A stretch of 64,000 bases of DNA from Azospirillum tabaci (GCF_014596085.1 NZ_JACCJY010000033.1:1-64000); one strand, 5' to 3'; numbered from the stretch's first letter, positions 1-8,649 are shown. Made by a program: numbers and translations. Notes: generated from the sequence alone by a model not told the origin.

Positions 1-815
1 TCGGCCTCCAGCCGCTCGCGCTCGGCCTCGTCCATCGCCTTCTTCTGGATGGCGTTGTCCTTGAACACCTGAACCGCCTGCGCCATCTGCCCGATCTCGT
101 CGCCGCGGTCGAGGCCGGGAACGGCGACGTCCAGCTTGTCGGCGGCGAGATCGTGCATGGTCGCGCTCATCGCCCGCACCGCGCCCATCTGGCGGCGGAC
201 CAGGAAGAAGCTGACCAGACCGAAGGCCAGCGTGACCAGCGGCGCCACCACCAGGATGGTGCGCTCCACCTCGTCCACCACCCTCATCACGTCGGCCCGC
301 TTCAGCCCGACGAACAGCACGCCGACCACCGAGCCGGAGGCGTCGAGCAGCGGGTCGTAGGAGGTGAAGTAGCGTTCGCCCAGGATGTCGGCTTCGCCGC
401 GGTAGGGCTTGCGCTGCGTGATGACGCTGTCGAAGACCGGCCCGGCGCCCAGCTTCGTGCCGTTGGCCCGGCTGCCGTCGGGGTTCTGCACGGTGGTGGC
501 GACGCGGGTGTCGCCGCGGAACACCGTGGCCGCACCGCCGGTCAGCTCGCGGATCTGGTCGACCATGCGGGTGTCGCCGTCGATCCGCACCGATCCGACA
601 TGGAGCGCGCCGTCGCGCAGGCTGTAGTCGGCGCCGTTCTGCTTCAACAGCATGTGGGCCAGCGCCATGCTGCGCTCCCGCTGCTCCTGCGCGGAGGCGG
701 CGCTGCGGTCGCTCAGCACCTGGCTGGAGGCCAGCGTCAGCACGATGGCCAGGATGAACAGCCCCAGCACGTTCAGCAGGGACAGTTTGGCGGTCAGGGA
801 GAGGTTTTTCAGCAC
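1..815 (-). CDS. Methyl-accepting chemotaxis protein, C-terminal part outside the window
   Basis: Transmembrane chemoreceptor that would signal to CheA/CheW. The first 271 codons are seen, read leftward from a GTG at 813-815. There is an N-terminal membrane helix (about residues 8-27), then a periplasmic single-Cache sensor region containing the run PYRGEADILGERYFTSYDPL followed by a G-x-LFVGL ending, which is typical of the sCache/Cache_3-Cache_2 class. A second membrane helix (around residue 195) and a HAMP linker with a DRGDEIGQMAQAV motif follow. The methyl-accepting signalling domain lies beyond position 1. The ligand cannot be told from sequence. The start is tentative because no ATG is nearby. 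Confidence 0.88.
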   Translation of the reverse strand, partial: MLKNLSLTAKLSLLNVLGLFILAIVLTLASSQVLSDRSAASAQEQRERSMALAHMLLKQNGADYSLRDGALHVGSVRIDGDTRMVDQIRELTGGAATVFRGDTRVATTVQNPDGSRANGTKLGAGPVFDSVITQRKPYRGEADILGERYFTSYDPLLDASGSVVGVLFVGLKRADVMRVVDEVERTILVVAPLVTLAFGLVSFFLVRRQMGAVRAMSATMHDLAADKLDVAVPGLDRGDEIGQMAQAVQVFKDNAIQKKAMDEAERERLEA

Positions 816-1060
816 GTTCGGCCCTATGCGGCAATCGCTCCGCAGCCCTCGCCGACGGAGATAGACAATAAGTCTAATACGGTTTTATCCGTTCGTCCGC
901 GTGCAATTTTTCAGAGACCGATTCCCGTAAACCGTGTGGAAACCCTCCGGCGGACCGTCATGCAGCCGGCGCACGGCCCGTCTTCCTTGGTTGGCGCCGC
1001 AAGTGGCCCTAGTTTAGGGCAGCCGCTTTTCCCAACCGACCCTTCACCGGACCCCCTTCC

Positions 1061-2920
1061 ATGCGCCGCCGCACCAGCAACCCCAGCCCGGCCCCCTCCT
1101 ATGCAGAGGCCGCGTCCAGCACCGGCGACATGGCGGCGCTGCGCTCCCTCGTCCCCTATCTGTGGCCGCGGGATTCCTTCGAGACGAAGCTGCGCGTGGT
1201 GGTGGCGCTGGTCCTGCTGGTCGGCGCCAAGGTGGCGAACGTCTGGGTGCCGATCTTCTACAAGCGGGCGGTCGACGCTCTGTCGCCGGGCGACGCGGGG
1301 GCGCTGGTGACCATCCCGCTGGGGCTGATCGTCGCCTATGGTCTGGCGCGGGTGATGTCTCTGGTCTTCGCGGAGCTGCGCGACGCGGTGTTCGCCAACG
1401 TCGCCCAGCGCACGATCCGCAAGGTCGCCCTGTCGGTCTTCCAGCACCTGCACGCTTTGTCGCTGCGCTTCCATCTGGAGCGGCAGACCGGCGGCCTGAC
1501 CCGCTCGCTGGAGCGCGGCACCCGCGCCATCGAGACGCTGCTGCGCTACGCCCTGTTCTCCATCGTGCCGACGCTGGTCGAGATCACGCTGGTCTGCGTG
1601 ATCCTGTGGCGGATGTTCGACGGCTGGTTCGCGCTGGCGACCTTCGCCACGGTGGGAAGCTACATCGCCTACACCTTCTTCGTGTCGGAATGGCGCATCC
1701 AGTTCCGCCGCGCCATGAACGAGACCGACAACAAGGCCAACACCAAGGCGGTGGACAGCCTGCTGAACTACGAGACCGTCAAGTATTTCGGCAACGAGGG
1801 GCACGAGGCCCGGCGCTACGACCAAGCGCTGGCCTCCTACGAGCAGGCGGCGGTCAAGAGCCAGCGCAGCCTGTCGCTGCTCAACATCGGCCAGTCGGCG
1901 ATCATCTCGCTGGGTCTGGCGGTGGTCATGGGCATGGCGGCGCGCGGCATCGTCAACGGCACGATGACGCTGGGCGACTTCGTGCTGGTCAACACCTACC
2001 TGCTCCAGCTCTACCAGCCGTTGAACTTCTTCGGCGTGGTGTACCGCGAGATCAAGCAGGCGCTGATCGACGTGGAATCGATGGTGACGCTGCTGTCCGT
2101 GGACCGCGAGGTGGCCGACCGGCCGGGCGCTCCCCCGCTGGCCATCACGGGGGGCGAGCTGCGTTTCGACGGGGTGGAGTTCGGCTACGACCCGCGGCGC
2201 CCGATCCTCAAGGGGGTGAGCTTCACCGTGCCCGCCGGGCGGACGGTGGCCATCGTCGGCCCGTCCGGGGCGGGCAAATCGACCATCGGGCGGCTGCTGT
2301 TCCGCTTCTACGACGTGTCGGGCGGCGGCATCCTGATCGACGGGCAGGACATCCGGGAGGTGACCCAGCAATCGCTGCGCGGCGCCATCGGCATCGTCCC
2401 GCAGGACACGGTGCTGTTCAACGACACGGTCTATTACAACATCGCCTACGGCCGCCCCGGCGCCAGCCCGGCGGAGGTCGAGCAGGCGGCGCGGCTGGCC
2501 CACATCCACAACTTCATCATGGCGCTGCCCGACGGCTACGAGACCACGGTGGGGGAACGCGGGCTGAAGCTGTCCGGCGGCGAGAAGCAGCGCGTCGCCA
2601 TTGCCCGCACCATCCTGAAGAACCCGGCGATCCTGCTGTTCGACGAGGCGACCTCGGCGCTCGACACCCACACCGAGCGGGAGATCCAGGCCAACCTGCG
2701 CGAGGTCAGCCGGGGCCGCACCACGCTGGTCATCGCGCACCGCCTGTCCACCGTGATCGACGCCGACGAGATCCTGGTGATGGAGGCCGGGCGTGTGATC
2801 GAACGGGGACGCCACATGGAACTGCTGTCACGCGGCGGCGCCTATGCTGCATTGTGGGCGCGGCAGCAGGAATCCTCCCAGGGGCCGGAACCGGTTCCGG
2901 AAGTCCTTGCCCCCACCTGA
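1061..2920 (+). CDS. Atm1/HMT1-type ABC exporter (fused membrane and ATPase domains)
   Basis: Half-size ABC exporter of 619 residues that would act as a homodimer in the inner membrane. The N-terminal half is a six-helix exporter domain with the hallmark NETDNKANTKAVDSLLNYE stretch of the Atm1 group. The C-terminal half is the ATPase: Walker A GPSGAGKS near residue 400, signature LSGGEKQR near 504, and Walker B ILLFDEATSALD near 525. Known Atm1 relatives export glutathione-linked or sulfur-bearing compounds or heavy-metal conjugates, so a role in Fe-S or metal/thiol homeostasis is inferred. ATG 1061 gives the full family length. No strong ribosome site is visible. The next gene starts 43 bases downstream. 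Confidence 0.93.
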   Translation: MRRRTSNPSPAPSYAEAASSTGDMAALRSLVPYLWPRDSFETKLRVVVALVLLVGAKVANVWVPIFYKRAVDALSPGDAGALVTIPLGLIVAYGLARVMSLVFAELRDAVFANVAQRTIRKVALSVFQHLHALSLRFHLERQTGGLTRSLERGTRAIETLLRYALFSIVPTLVEITLVCVILWRMFDGWFALATFATVGSYIAYTFFVSEWRIQFRRAMNETDNKANTKAVDSLLNYETVKYFGNEGHEARRYDQALASYEQAAVKSQRSLSLLNIGQSAIISLGLAVVMGMAARGIVNGTMTLGDFVLVNTYLLQLYQPLNFFGVVYREIKQALIDVESMVTLLSVDREVADRPGAPPLAITGGELRFDGVEFGYDPRRPILKGVSFTVPAGRTVAIVGPSGAGKSTIGRLLFRFYDVSGGGILIDGQDIREVTQQSLRGAIGIVPQDTVLFNDTVYYNIAYGRPGASPAEVEQAARLAHIHNFIMALPDGYETTVGERGLKLSGGEKQRVAIARTILKNPAILLFDEATSALDTHTEREIQANLREVSRGRTTLVIAHRLSTVIDADEILVMEAGRVIERGRHMELLSRGGAYAALWARQQESSQGPEPVPEVLAPT

Positions 2921-2963
2921 GCCCCTTTCCCCCCTGAACCCATCATCACGACGGAGCATCCCT

Positions 2964-3521
2964 TTGGGACCGGTACGGCAGGCGTTGCGCGAGGCGACCC
3001 GCGACATCCATGAACGGCTCGACCGGGCGGCGGTCCTGCGCCCGCTGACCAGCCCGTCGATCACGGCGGACGAGTACCGCGACGCCCTGATCGCCCTGCA
3101 CGGCTTCAACGCCCCCATCGAGCGGGCGCTGGGCGAGGGGACCGAACGGCTTGACCTGCTGCGCGCCGATCTGGCCGATCTGGGGGTGGACGCGGATTCC
3201 CTGCCGGTGGCCGGGTCGCTGCCGGCGCTGGACGGCCTGCCGGAGCGGCTGGCGGCGCGCTACGTGCTGGACGGCTCCGCCCATGGCGGGCGGGCGATGC
3301 TGCCCAACGTCACCCGCGCGCTGGGCTTCGACGCCACGCGCGGGGCGCGCTTCCTGGCCTCGGCCGGGATCGACATGGCCGGCCGGTGGAAGGCGCTGCT
3401 CGCCCGGCTGGAAAGCGATCTGGACGCGCCCGAGTCGGCGCAGGCCGCCTGTGCCACGGCGGTCGCCCTGTTCGCCGCGCTGGAAGTCTGGCTGGATGGT
3501 CTGGTTCCGAAGACGGCGTGA
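2964..3521 (+). CDS. Biliverdin-producing heme oxygenase-like protein
   Basis: Heme oxygenase fold of 185 residues. Seen: an N-terminal LREATRDIHERLD block, whose His is the expected proximal heme ligand, and the YVLDGSAHGG block, matching the YVLEGSxLGG helix of bacteriophytochrome-type (BphO) heme oxygenases. The enzyme would open heme to biliverdin, releasing iron and CO. I chose TTG 2964 because it follows a GACGGAG ribosome site at good spacing and gives family length; an in-frame start at 2844 would lie deep inside the ABC exporter gene. No phytochrome gene is in the window, so chromophore supply versus heme-iron recovery cannot be decided. Confidence 0.78.
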   Translation: MGPVRQALREATRDIHERLDRAAVLRPLTSPSITADEYRDALIALHGFNAPIERALGEGTERLDLLRADLADLGVDADSLPVAGSLPALDGLPERLAARYVLDGSAHGGRAMLPNVTRALGFDATRGARFLASAGIDMAGRWKALLARLESDLDAPESAQAACATAVALFAALEVWLDGLVPKTA

Positions 3522-3603
3522 CGCTCATCGACGCCGGTGGATCGACGCAGCGGATCGACGCGGGGGCTTCACCGCGCCCGCCGCGCCCGCTAGGTTCCTT
3601 GCC

Positions 3604-4602
3604 ATGACGACCGTCCCCGCCCTCAACACCCCCGCCGCGCTCGCCGACGCGGTGCTGCGGGGTGACCGCCGCGCGCTCGCCCGCGCCATCACGCTGATCG
3701 AATCGACCCGGCGCGATCACCGCGCCCAGGCCGACGCCCTGCTGGAGACGCTGCTGCCCCACACCGGCAACTCGGTGCGGGTGGGCATTTCCGGCGTGCC
3801 GGGGGTGGGCAAGTCGACCTTCATCGAGGCGTTCGGGCAGCACGTCATCGCGCGGGGGCACAAGGTGGCGGTGCTGGCCATCGACCCGTCGTCGCAGCGC
3901 ACCGGCGGCTCTATCCTGGGCGACAAGACCCGCATGGTGGACCTGTCGCGCGAGCCGAACGCCTTCATTCGCCCGTCGCCCGCCGGCGCCACGCTGGGCG
4001 GCGTGGCCCGCCGCACGCGCGAGGCCATGCTGGTCTGCGAGGCGGCGGGCTTCGACGTGATCGTGGTGGAGACGGTGGGCGTCGGCCAGTCGGAGACGGC
4101 GGTGGCCGACATGGTTGACCTGTTCATGCTGCTTCTGCTCCCCGCCGGGGGCGACGAGCTTCAGGGCATCAAGAAGGGCATCGTGGAACTGGCCGACCTC
4201 GTGGTCGTCAACAAGGCGGACGGCGACCTCGCCGCCACGGCGCGGCATACCGTCGCGGACTACCGCCACGCCCTGACCCTGCTGCGCCACGGCGACTGGC
4301 GCGTGCCGGTGCTGAGCTGCTCGGCCATCACCAAGGCCGGCATCGATTCGGTTTGGGACACCATCGGGGAGCACAAGGCGATCACCGAGGCGTCCGGAGT
4401 CCGCGCCACGCGCCGCGCCGAGCAGGCGCGCGCCTGGCTGTGGAGCGAGATCCGCGAGACGCTGGTGGACGCCTTCAGGGCGCATCCCGCCGTGCGCGCC
4501 GACCTGTCCGTGCTGGAATCCCGCGTGACCGGCGGTGCCATCACCCCCACGGCCGCTGCACGCGTTTTGCTTGAAAAGTTCCTCGGGCGCCCGGTGGAGT
4601 AG
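3604..4602 (+). CDS. meaB: MeaB/ArgK-type GTPase, chaperone of methylmalonyl-CoA mutase
   Basis: G3E-family GTPase of 332 residues. Seen: P-loop GVPGVGKST at residues 64-72, AIDPSSQRTGGSILGDKTRM, VETVGVGQSE (switch/G3 region) and a VVNKADGD nucleotide-specificity motif. MeaB loads and protects the adenosylcobalamin enzyme methylmalonyl-CoA mutase or related mutases. The mutase subunits are not in this window. Cobalamin uptake genes lie at 45-50 kb, but this is probably a loose functional link rather than an operon. ATG 3604 fits family length. A dyad at 4625-4641 follows the stop and could be a 3' end or a control site of the next gene. Confidence 0.94.
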   Translation: MTTVPALNTPAALADAVLRGDRRALARAITLIESTRRDHRAQADALLETLLPHTGNSVRVGISGVPGVGKSTFIEAFGQHVIARGHKVAVLAIDPSSQRTGGSILGDKTRMVDLSREPNAFIRPSPAGATLGGVARRTREAMLVCEAAGFDVIVVETVGVGQSETAVADMVDLFMLLLLPAGGDELQGIKKGIVELADLVVVNKADGDLAATARHTVADYRHALTLLRHGDWRVPVLSCSAITKAGIDSVWDTIGEHKAITEASGVRATRRAEQARAWLWSEIRETLVDAFRAHPAVRADLSVLESRVTGGAITPTAAARVLLEKFLGRPVE

Positions 4603-4624
4603 GTCCTTTCGGGTATGCTGCACC

Positions 4625-4641
4625 GCAACATTTCTTGTTGC
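4625..4641. promoter_or_regulatory. Inverted repeat GCAACA-N5-TGTTGC ahead of the phasin gene
   Basis: A perfect 6-base dyad with a 5-base spacer lies 158 bases upstream of the phasin start. It overlaps a weak TTGTTG-N17-type promoter candidate (4635-4640, then GCATAA at 4658). PhaR-type repressors of phasin genes bind GC-rich TGC/GCA dyads, so an operator is possible. The T-poor flank argues against a terminator. Confidence 0.35.
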
Positions 4642-4798
4642 GCCGCGAATCTCTCGTGCATAAGGTGGCATGGGCGGGAAAGGAGCGTCTTCGCGGCGCT
4701 TGGGCGAGAGGTTTGCCCGCAGTCTCCTGGGGTATGAGCCGGAGTTGACTTGTCCGACACCGCCTCCGCGTCGAGTCGTCAACGGGAGACCTAAGGAC

Positions 4799-5605
4799 AT
4801 GGCCGCCAACTTTCTGGACCTTTTTGAACGCTTCAATCCCCTCGCCCTGTCGCCGCTGGGCAAGGCGAACGCCGAGACCTACGCCTCCCGCGGCACGCGC
4901 GTCGCCGGCGTGGTGCAGGACGGCTACCGTCGTCTGCTCGACGGCGTGACCGCCGGCATCGGCGAGACGACCCACCTCGCCGGCGAATTCGCCAAGGTGC
5001 GCAGCCCGGCGGACCTCGTCGCCGTGCAGCGCGAATGGGCGACCGTCGCCCAGGCCCGGGTCGTCAACCAGGTGCAGACCGTCCTCGACGTCTCCTCGAA
5101 GATCGCCGCCGAGTTGGGCGTCAGCCCGGTGACCCTGTCGCCGGCCGCTCCGGCGCCCAAGGCTGCTCCGGTGGTCGCCCCGGTGACCGCCCCGGTCGCG
5201 GCGCCGGCTCCCGCCCCGAAGGCTGAAGCCCCCAAGGTCGAGGCCACCAAGGTCGAAGCTCCGAAGGCTGAGGCGGCTCCCGCCCCGGCACCGAAGAAGG
5301 CTCCGGCGGCCCGCAAGGCTCCGGCTAAGGCCGCCGCTCCCAAGGCCGCTCCGAAGGCCGAGACGCCCGCTCCGAAGGCGGAGCCGGTGAAGGCGGCGGC
5401 GCCGAAGGCCGAAACCCCGAAGGCCGAGGCGGCTCCCGCCCCCACGCCGAAGGTGGAAGCCCCGAAGGTCGACGTGAAGGCCGAGGAAAAGAAGACCGAA
5501 GCCCCGAAGGTCGAGGCTCCGAAGGTCGAGGCCCCCAAGGCGGAGGCGCCGAAGCCGGAAGCGCCCAAGGCTGCCCCGAAGGCCGCCGCTCCCGCGGCCG
5601 AGTGA
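4799..5605 (+). CDS. Phasin family protein with long Ala/Lys/Pro-rich tail
   Basis: Phasin-like granule-associated protein of 268 residues. Residues 1-105 (MAANFLDLFERFNPLAL onward, then helical VRSPADLVAVQREWA) match the helical phasin_2 type that coats polyhydroxybutyrate granules. Residues 110-268 are a low-complexity run of APKVEAPKAEA-like repeats rich in Ala, Lys, Pro and Glu, resembling histone H1-like or PhaF-type tails that contact DNA. ATG 4799 is preceded by AAGGAC at close spacing. An upstream in-frame ATG at 4670 lacks a ribosome site and adds non-phasin sequence. It is followed by a strong hairpin terminator. A role linking storage granules to the nucleoid is inference. Confidence 0.85.
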   Translation: MAANFLDLFERFNPLALSPLGKANAETYASRGTRVAGVVQDGYRRLLDGVTAGIGETTHLAGEFAKVRSPADLVAVQREWATVAQARVVNQVQTVLDVSSKIAAELGVSPVTLSPAAPAPKAAPVVAPVTAPVAAPAPAPKAEAPKVEATKVEAPKAEAAPAPAPKKAPAARKAPAKAAAPKAAPKAETPAPKAEPVKAAAPKAETPKAEAAPAPTPKVEAPKVDVKAEEKKTEAPKVEAPKVEAPKAEAPKPEAPKAAPKAAAPAAE

Positions 5606-5648
5606 TTCACCGGATCGCGGTCCCCGCCGGCCCGGGGACCGTCGATCG

Positions 5649-5691
5649 GCGCGCGCCCGTCTCTTCCTTCCTTGACGGGCGCGCGCTTGTT
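5649..5691 (+). terminator. Rho-independent-type terminator of the phasin gene
   Basis: A 13-base-pair GC-rich stem (5649-5661 with 5674-5686), 12-base loop, then TTGTT. Its right arm overlaps the -35 element of the rpmB promoter. Confidence 0.7.
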
Positions 5692-5701
5692 CGACTATAA
5701 C
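5672..5701 (+). promoter_or_regulatory. Sigma-70-type promoter for rpmB
   Basis: TTGACG at 5672-5677 and TATAAC at 5696-5701 with an 18-base spacer. It lies about 70 bases before the rpmB start, giving a short leader and a start near 5708. The -35 box sits inside the preceding terminator stem. Confidence 0.6.
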
Positions 5702-5768
5702 GCCGCCTCCTTCGGGCGGTATGCTGCCCGGGACCGGGTTTCATTTGCTAAAATAAAGGATCACTCCG

Positions 5769-6071
5769 ATGGCACGTCGGTGCTCCGTGACCGGCAAGGG
5801 CACGCAGTTTGGCAACAACGTCAGCCACGCCAACAACAAGACCCGCCGCCGTTTCCAGCCGAACCTGCAGGAAACCGCGCTGCTGAGCGACGCTCTGGGT
5901 CAGATGGTGCGCCTGCGTATCTCCACCAACGCGATCCGTTCGATCGAGCACAAGGGCGGCCTCGACGCCTTCCTGCTCGACGCGAAGGACGACGTCCTCA
6001 GCCTGGAAGCGCGCCGCCTGAAGCGCCGCATCGCCAAGGCCCAGGACAAGCAGCAGGCCGCCGCGGCCTGA
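5769..6071 (+). CDS. rpmB: 50S ribosomal protein L28
   Basis: Large-subunit ribosomal protein of 100 residues. MARRCSVTGKGTQFGNNVSH is the classic L28 N-terminus, and the NKTRRRFQPNLQ block follows. A basic, Ala-rich C-terminus (KDKQQAAAA-like) is usual in alphaproteobacteria. AAAGGA at 5755-5760 gives a good ribosome site for ATG 5769. The gene is monocistronic: its own promoter is at 5672-5701 and a strong terminator is at 6214-6247. There is no zinc-ribbon-type duplication. Confidence 0.98.
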   Translation: MARRCSVTGKGTQFGNNVSHANNKTRRRFQPNLQETALLSDALGQMVRLRISTNAIRSIEHKGGLDAFLLDAKDDVLSLEARRLKRRIAKAQDKQQAAAA

Positions 6072-6213
6072 GGCTGACTGCCTGGAGGCGCCGGAGCGCA
6101 TCCAGGCGATTCTGGTGACGTCACCGCGGAGCGGCAAACTCCGCGGCAGGCTGCTAAGCCCCACACCAGGACGACTCCGACTCTCGGTTGCACCGAACCC
6201 CGGTTGAGAGTGC

Positions 6214-6247
6214 CGCGCGCATCGCCGAAAGGCGTTGCGCGCGTTTT
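6214..6247 (+). terminator. Terminator of rpmB with GAAA tetraloop
   Basis: Stem CGCGCGCA (6214-6221) with TGCGCGCG (6236-6243), an inner CGCC/GGCG helix, a GAAA loop (6227-6230) and TTTT at 6244-6247. A second smaller dyad (ACTCTC/GAGAGT) precedes it. The orientation serves rpmB, not the convergent barrel gene. Confidence 0.8.
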
Positions 6248-6267
6248 GTCGTGTCCGGATGCCGGGT

Positions 6268-7053
6268 TTAGAACGACCGCTGCACGCCCAGCAGCAGGCG
6301 GTAGCGCGGCGAATCGGGACCGAACCCGACGCCGACCCCGGCTCCCACCGCAAGGTTCTCGCCGACGAGATGCCGGACGCCGGCCTCCACGAAATTGTCG
6401 GCCTTGCCGCGCTCCTGCGACTGCTCGCGCACCACGTCGAAGGCCACGGCGGTGGCCGGGCCGATCGGGGCGTTCATCCCGGCGGCCATGATGAAGCGAT
6501 TCTCGCGCTCGTCCGAAGCCGGATCGAACAGATGCCGCCAGGACAGGTTGGCGTGCAGGCGCGGCGCGCTGGGGGAGGTGCCGAGCGGCTGGGTCAGGCG
6601 CCCGGTGATCCCGGCCTCGGTCGTCTTGCTCCCCGATCCGTAGGGGATGCTGACCAGCGGCTCCACCGACAGGCCCAACCGTCCCTGCGACGGGTCGCGG
6701 ATGTTGTATTCGGCGGACAGCTTGACGTCGCCCTGCTGCGCGTCGTCGGCGTTGCCCACGCGGTAGCCGGGATTGACCTTCAGCGCCAGACCGTCGGCGA
6801 CGCCGGCCTGGAGTTCCGGGTCGAAGGACAGGCGGTTGCGCCCGCCATCCCCCTTCAGCCGGTCGAAGAAGGCGCGGACCTTCACGTCGACGCTGCCCTT
6901 CTCGATGGCGGCGGCGTCCTCGAGGGTGACCGGCAGCTCCGACGACAGCGCCATGCGCTTGTCGTCCTGCGCGCGGGCGGTCCCGGCGGCAGGCAATCCG
7001 GCGGCGAGCAGCCCGGCGGCGAGGGTGAGGCCCGCGAGGGCGGCGTGGCGCAT
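6268..7053 (-). CDS. Secreted outer-membrane beta-barrel protein, unknown substrate
   Basis: Protein of 261 residues with a clear Sec signal peptide (AALAGLTLAAGLLAAGLPAAGTARA, cleavage about residue 28). The mature part has alternating polar/apolar strands and ends in a terminal aromatic (LLLGVQRSF), the usual outer-membrane assembly signal. Repeated patterns such as KLSAEYNIRDPSQGRLGLSV are beta-hairpins. The barrel resembles the loosely defined MetA-pathway/transporter-like family, but I cannot name a substrate. It is transcribed leftward from near recX, 75 bases from it, and may share that transcript. Confidence 0.7.
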   Translation of the reverse strand: MRHAALAGLTLAAGLLAAGLPAAGTARAQDDKRMALSSELPVTLEDAAAIEKGSVDVKVRAFFDRLKGDGGRNRLSFDPELQAGVADGLALKVNPGYRVGNADDAQQGDVKLSAEYNIRDPSQGRLGLSVEPLVSIPYGSGSKTTEAGITGRLTQPLGTSPSAPRLHANLSWRHLFDPASDERENRFIMAAGMNAPIGPATAVAFDVVREQSQERGKADNFVEAGVRHLVGENLAVGAGVGVGFGPDSPRYRLLLGVQRSF

Positions 7054-7128
7054 GTCTGTTTCCCCGGAACCGGTGGCGTTCGTCGGTCAACAGCCGAGCC
7101 GCCGGGATGGACCGGGGAGGGGACGGGG

Positions 7129-7689
7129 TTACTCCACCGAGTCGGGGTCTTCGGCGTCCACCACCCGCCGGGCGATGTCGTAGGCGAAGCCGGCGCGGCC
7201 CAGCGCCGCCAGATCCTTGTCGCGGAACTCCGCGCGCTTGTCCGGCAGGCGGTAGGGGCCGAGCCGGCGGCGGCGGGCCAGCGCCAGGGCGGCGGTCAGG
7301 TTCAGGTCGCCTTCCACCTCCTCGTCCAGCGTCTCCAACGCCCGGTCGGCCTCGTCGCGGCCGATGCCCTTGGCGGACAGCTTCTCGCGGATGGCGCGGG
7401 TCGAGGTGCCGCGGCGGTGCAGGCTGGCCGCCCGCATCTCGGCGTAGGCCGCGTCGTTGAGCAGGCCGCTGCGCAGGTAGCGGGCGATCAGGTCCTCGAC
7501 CCAGCGCGCCCCCTCCGCCGGGTCGGTGCCGTGGGCCTGGGCGGAGCGGTCGACCTTGCGCATCAGAACGCGCCGCAGGCTGGCCGAGGAACTGGCGAAG
7601 CGCTGGAGATAGTGCAGGGCCGCGTTCTCCAGATACTGGGCGGTGACGCGGCGCGGCGGCTTGCGGGCCGGCGGCTGGTCGCGGGTCAT
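7129..7689 (-). CDS. recX: RecX family regulator of RecA
   Basis: Protein of 186 residues built of helical RecX repeats. Seen: ALHYLQRFASSSASLRRVLMRKV, DLIARYLRSGLLNDAAYAEM and RGTSTRAIREKLSAKGIGRD. RecX binds RecA filaments and limits their activity. The Pro/Arg-rich first 15 residues are an extension. recA is not adjacent, which is common in this group. ATG on the minus strand at 7689. It is divergent from the ABC-2 permease with an 80-base gap that must hold both promoters. Confidence 0.87.
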   Translation of the reverse strand: MTRDQPPARKPPRRVTAQYLENAALHYLQRFASSSASLRRVLMRKVDRSAQAHGTDPAEGARWVEDLIARYLRSGLLNDAAYAEMRAASLHRRGTSTRAIREKLSAKGIGRDEADRALETLDEEVEGDLNLTAALALARRRRLGPYRLPDKRAEFRDKDLAALGRAGFAYDIARRVVDAEDPDSVE

Positions 7690-7769
7690 GGCTGTCTCCC
7701 GTCCGGGGGCGGTTGCCGGAACGGGCGCCGCGCCCTAAAGTCCGGTCCATTCCTGTGAATCGTGGTGCG

Positions 7770-8573
7770 ATGACTCATCCTCTCCCTCCCATGCCCCGCC
7801 AGGTCGGCGCCGTCAACTGGGTCGGCCTGTGGACCCTCTACGCGCGCGAGGTGCGCCGGTTCCTGAAGGTGCACCAGCAGACCGTCTGGGCGCCCGTGGT
7901 CACCACCCTGCTGTTCTACGCCGTCTTCGCACTGGCGCTGGGCGGTGCGGTGCGGATGATCGGGACGGTGCCCTATCTGGAGTTCCTGGCCCCCGGCCTG
8001 ATCATGATGGCGATGGCCCAGAACGCCTTCGCCAACACCTCCTCCTCCGTGGTGATCGCGAAGGTGCAGGGCAACATCGTCGACATCCTGATGCCGCCGA
8101 TGGCCCCGCTGGAGCTGGCCTTCGGCTTCGTCATGGGCGGGGTGACGCGCGGCCTGCTGGTCGGGCTGGTCACCGGGCTGGCGATCTGGGCCTTCGTCCC
8201 GGTGCGCATCGCCCATCCCGAATTCGTCGTCTTCCACGCCCTGATGGCCTCCATGCTGCTGTCGCTGCTCGGGCTGGTCGGCGGCATCTGGTCGGAGAAG
8301 TTCGACAACATCGCGGCGGTCACCAACTTCGTGGTGACGCCGCTGTCCTTCCTGTCCGGCACCTTCTATTCGGTGGAGACGCTGCCGCCGGTCTTCTGGT
8401 GGATCGCCCATGTCGACCCGTTCTTCTACATGATCGACGGCTTCCGCTACGGCTTCATCGGGCGGTCGGACGGCACGCTGGGGATCGGGATTCTCGTCAT
8501 GCTGGCCGTCAACGGCGGCCTGTGGTGGCTGGCTTGGCGCATGCTGAAGACGGGCTACAAGCTGAAGGCGTAA
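7770..8573 (+). CDS. ABC-2 type transporter permease
   Basis: Inner-membrane permease of 267 residues with six predicted helices. Seen: YLEFLAPGLIMMAMAQNAFANTSSS and the FLSGTFYSVETLPPVFWWIA block of the NodJ/YadH-like ABC-2 family, exporters of glycans, lipids or drugs. ATG 7770 was preferred over 7713 because the earlier start adds a non-conserved stretch within the divergent promoter gap. No ATPase gene is adjacent, so its partner must be encoded elsewhere. The argD promoter lies 47 bases downstream of the stop. Confidence 0.85.
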   Translation: MTHPLPPMPRQVGAVNWVGLWTLYAREVRRFLKVHQQTVWAPVVTTLLFYAVFALALGGAVRMIGTVPYLEFLAPGLIMMAMAQNAFANTSSSVVIAKVQGNIVDILMPPMAPLELAFGFVMGGVTRGLLVGLVTGLAIWAFVPVRIAHPEFVVFHALMASMLLSLLGLVGGIWSEKFDNIAAVTNFVVTPLSFLSGTFYSVETLPPVFWWIAHVDPFFYMIDGFRYGFIGRSDGTLGIGILVMLAVNGGLWWLAWRMLKTGYKLKA

Positions 8574-8620
8574 ATCCGCGCGAATCCGGCCGAATTCAGC
8601 CGGTCGGCGTAGCCAATCCG

Positions 8621-8649
8621 TTGACAGGCTGAAGTGACATCTTGATATT
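8621..8649 (+). promoter_or_regulatory. Sigma-70-type promoter for argD
   Basis: TTGACA at 8621-8626, a 17-base spacer and GATATT at 8644-8649. The predicted transcript starts near 8656, about 53 bases before the argD start. Confidence 0.6.

Noticed and set aside
911..2815. Long open reading frame on the minus strand opposite the ABC exporter
   Set aside because: Composition of a high-G+C shadow frame (Arg, Gly, His, Gln rich); the exporter on the plus strand has all family motifs.
2844..3521. Earlier start for the heme oxygenase-like gene
   Set aside because: It would overlap the exporter by 77 bases and add unrelated sequence; TTG 2964 has a good ribosome site and gives family length.
5749..5754. 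TAAAAT as the -10 of rpmB
   Set aside because: It lies directly against the ribosome site, leaving no leader; TTGACG-N18-TATAAC upstream is better.
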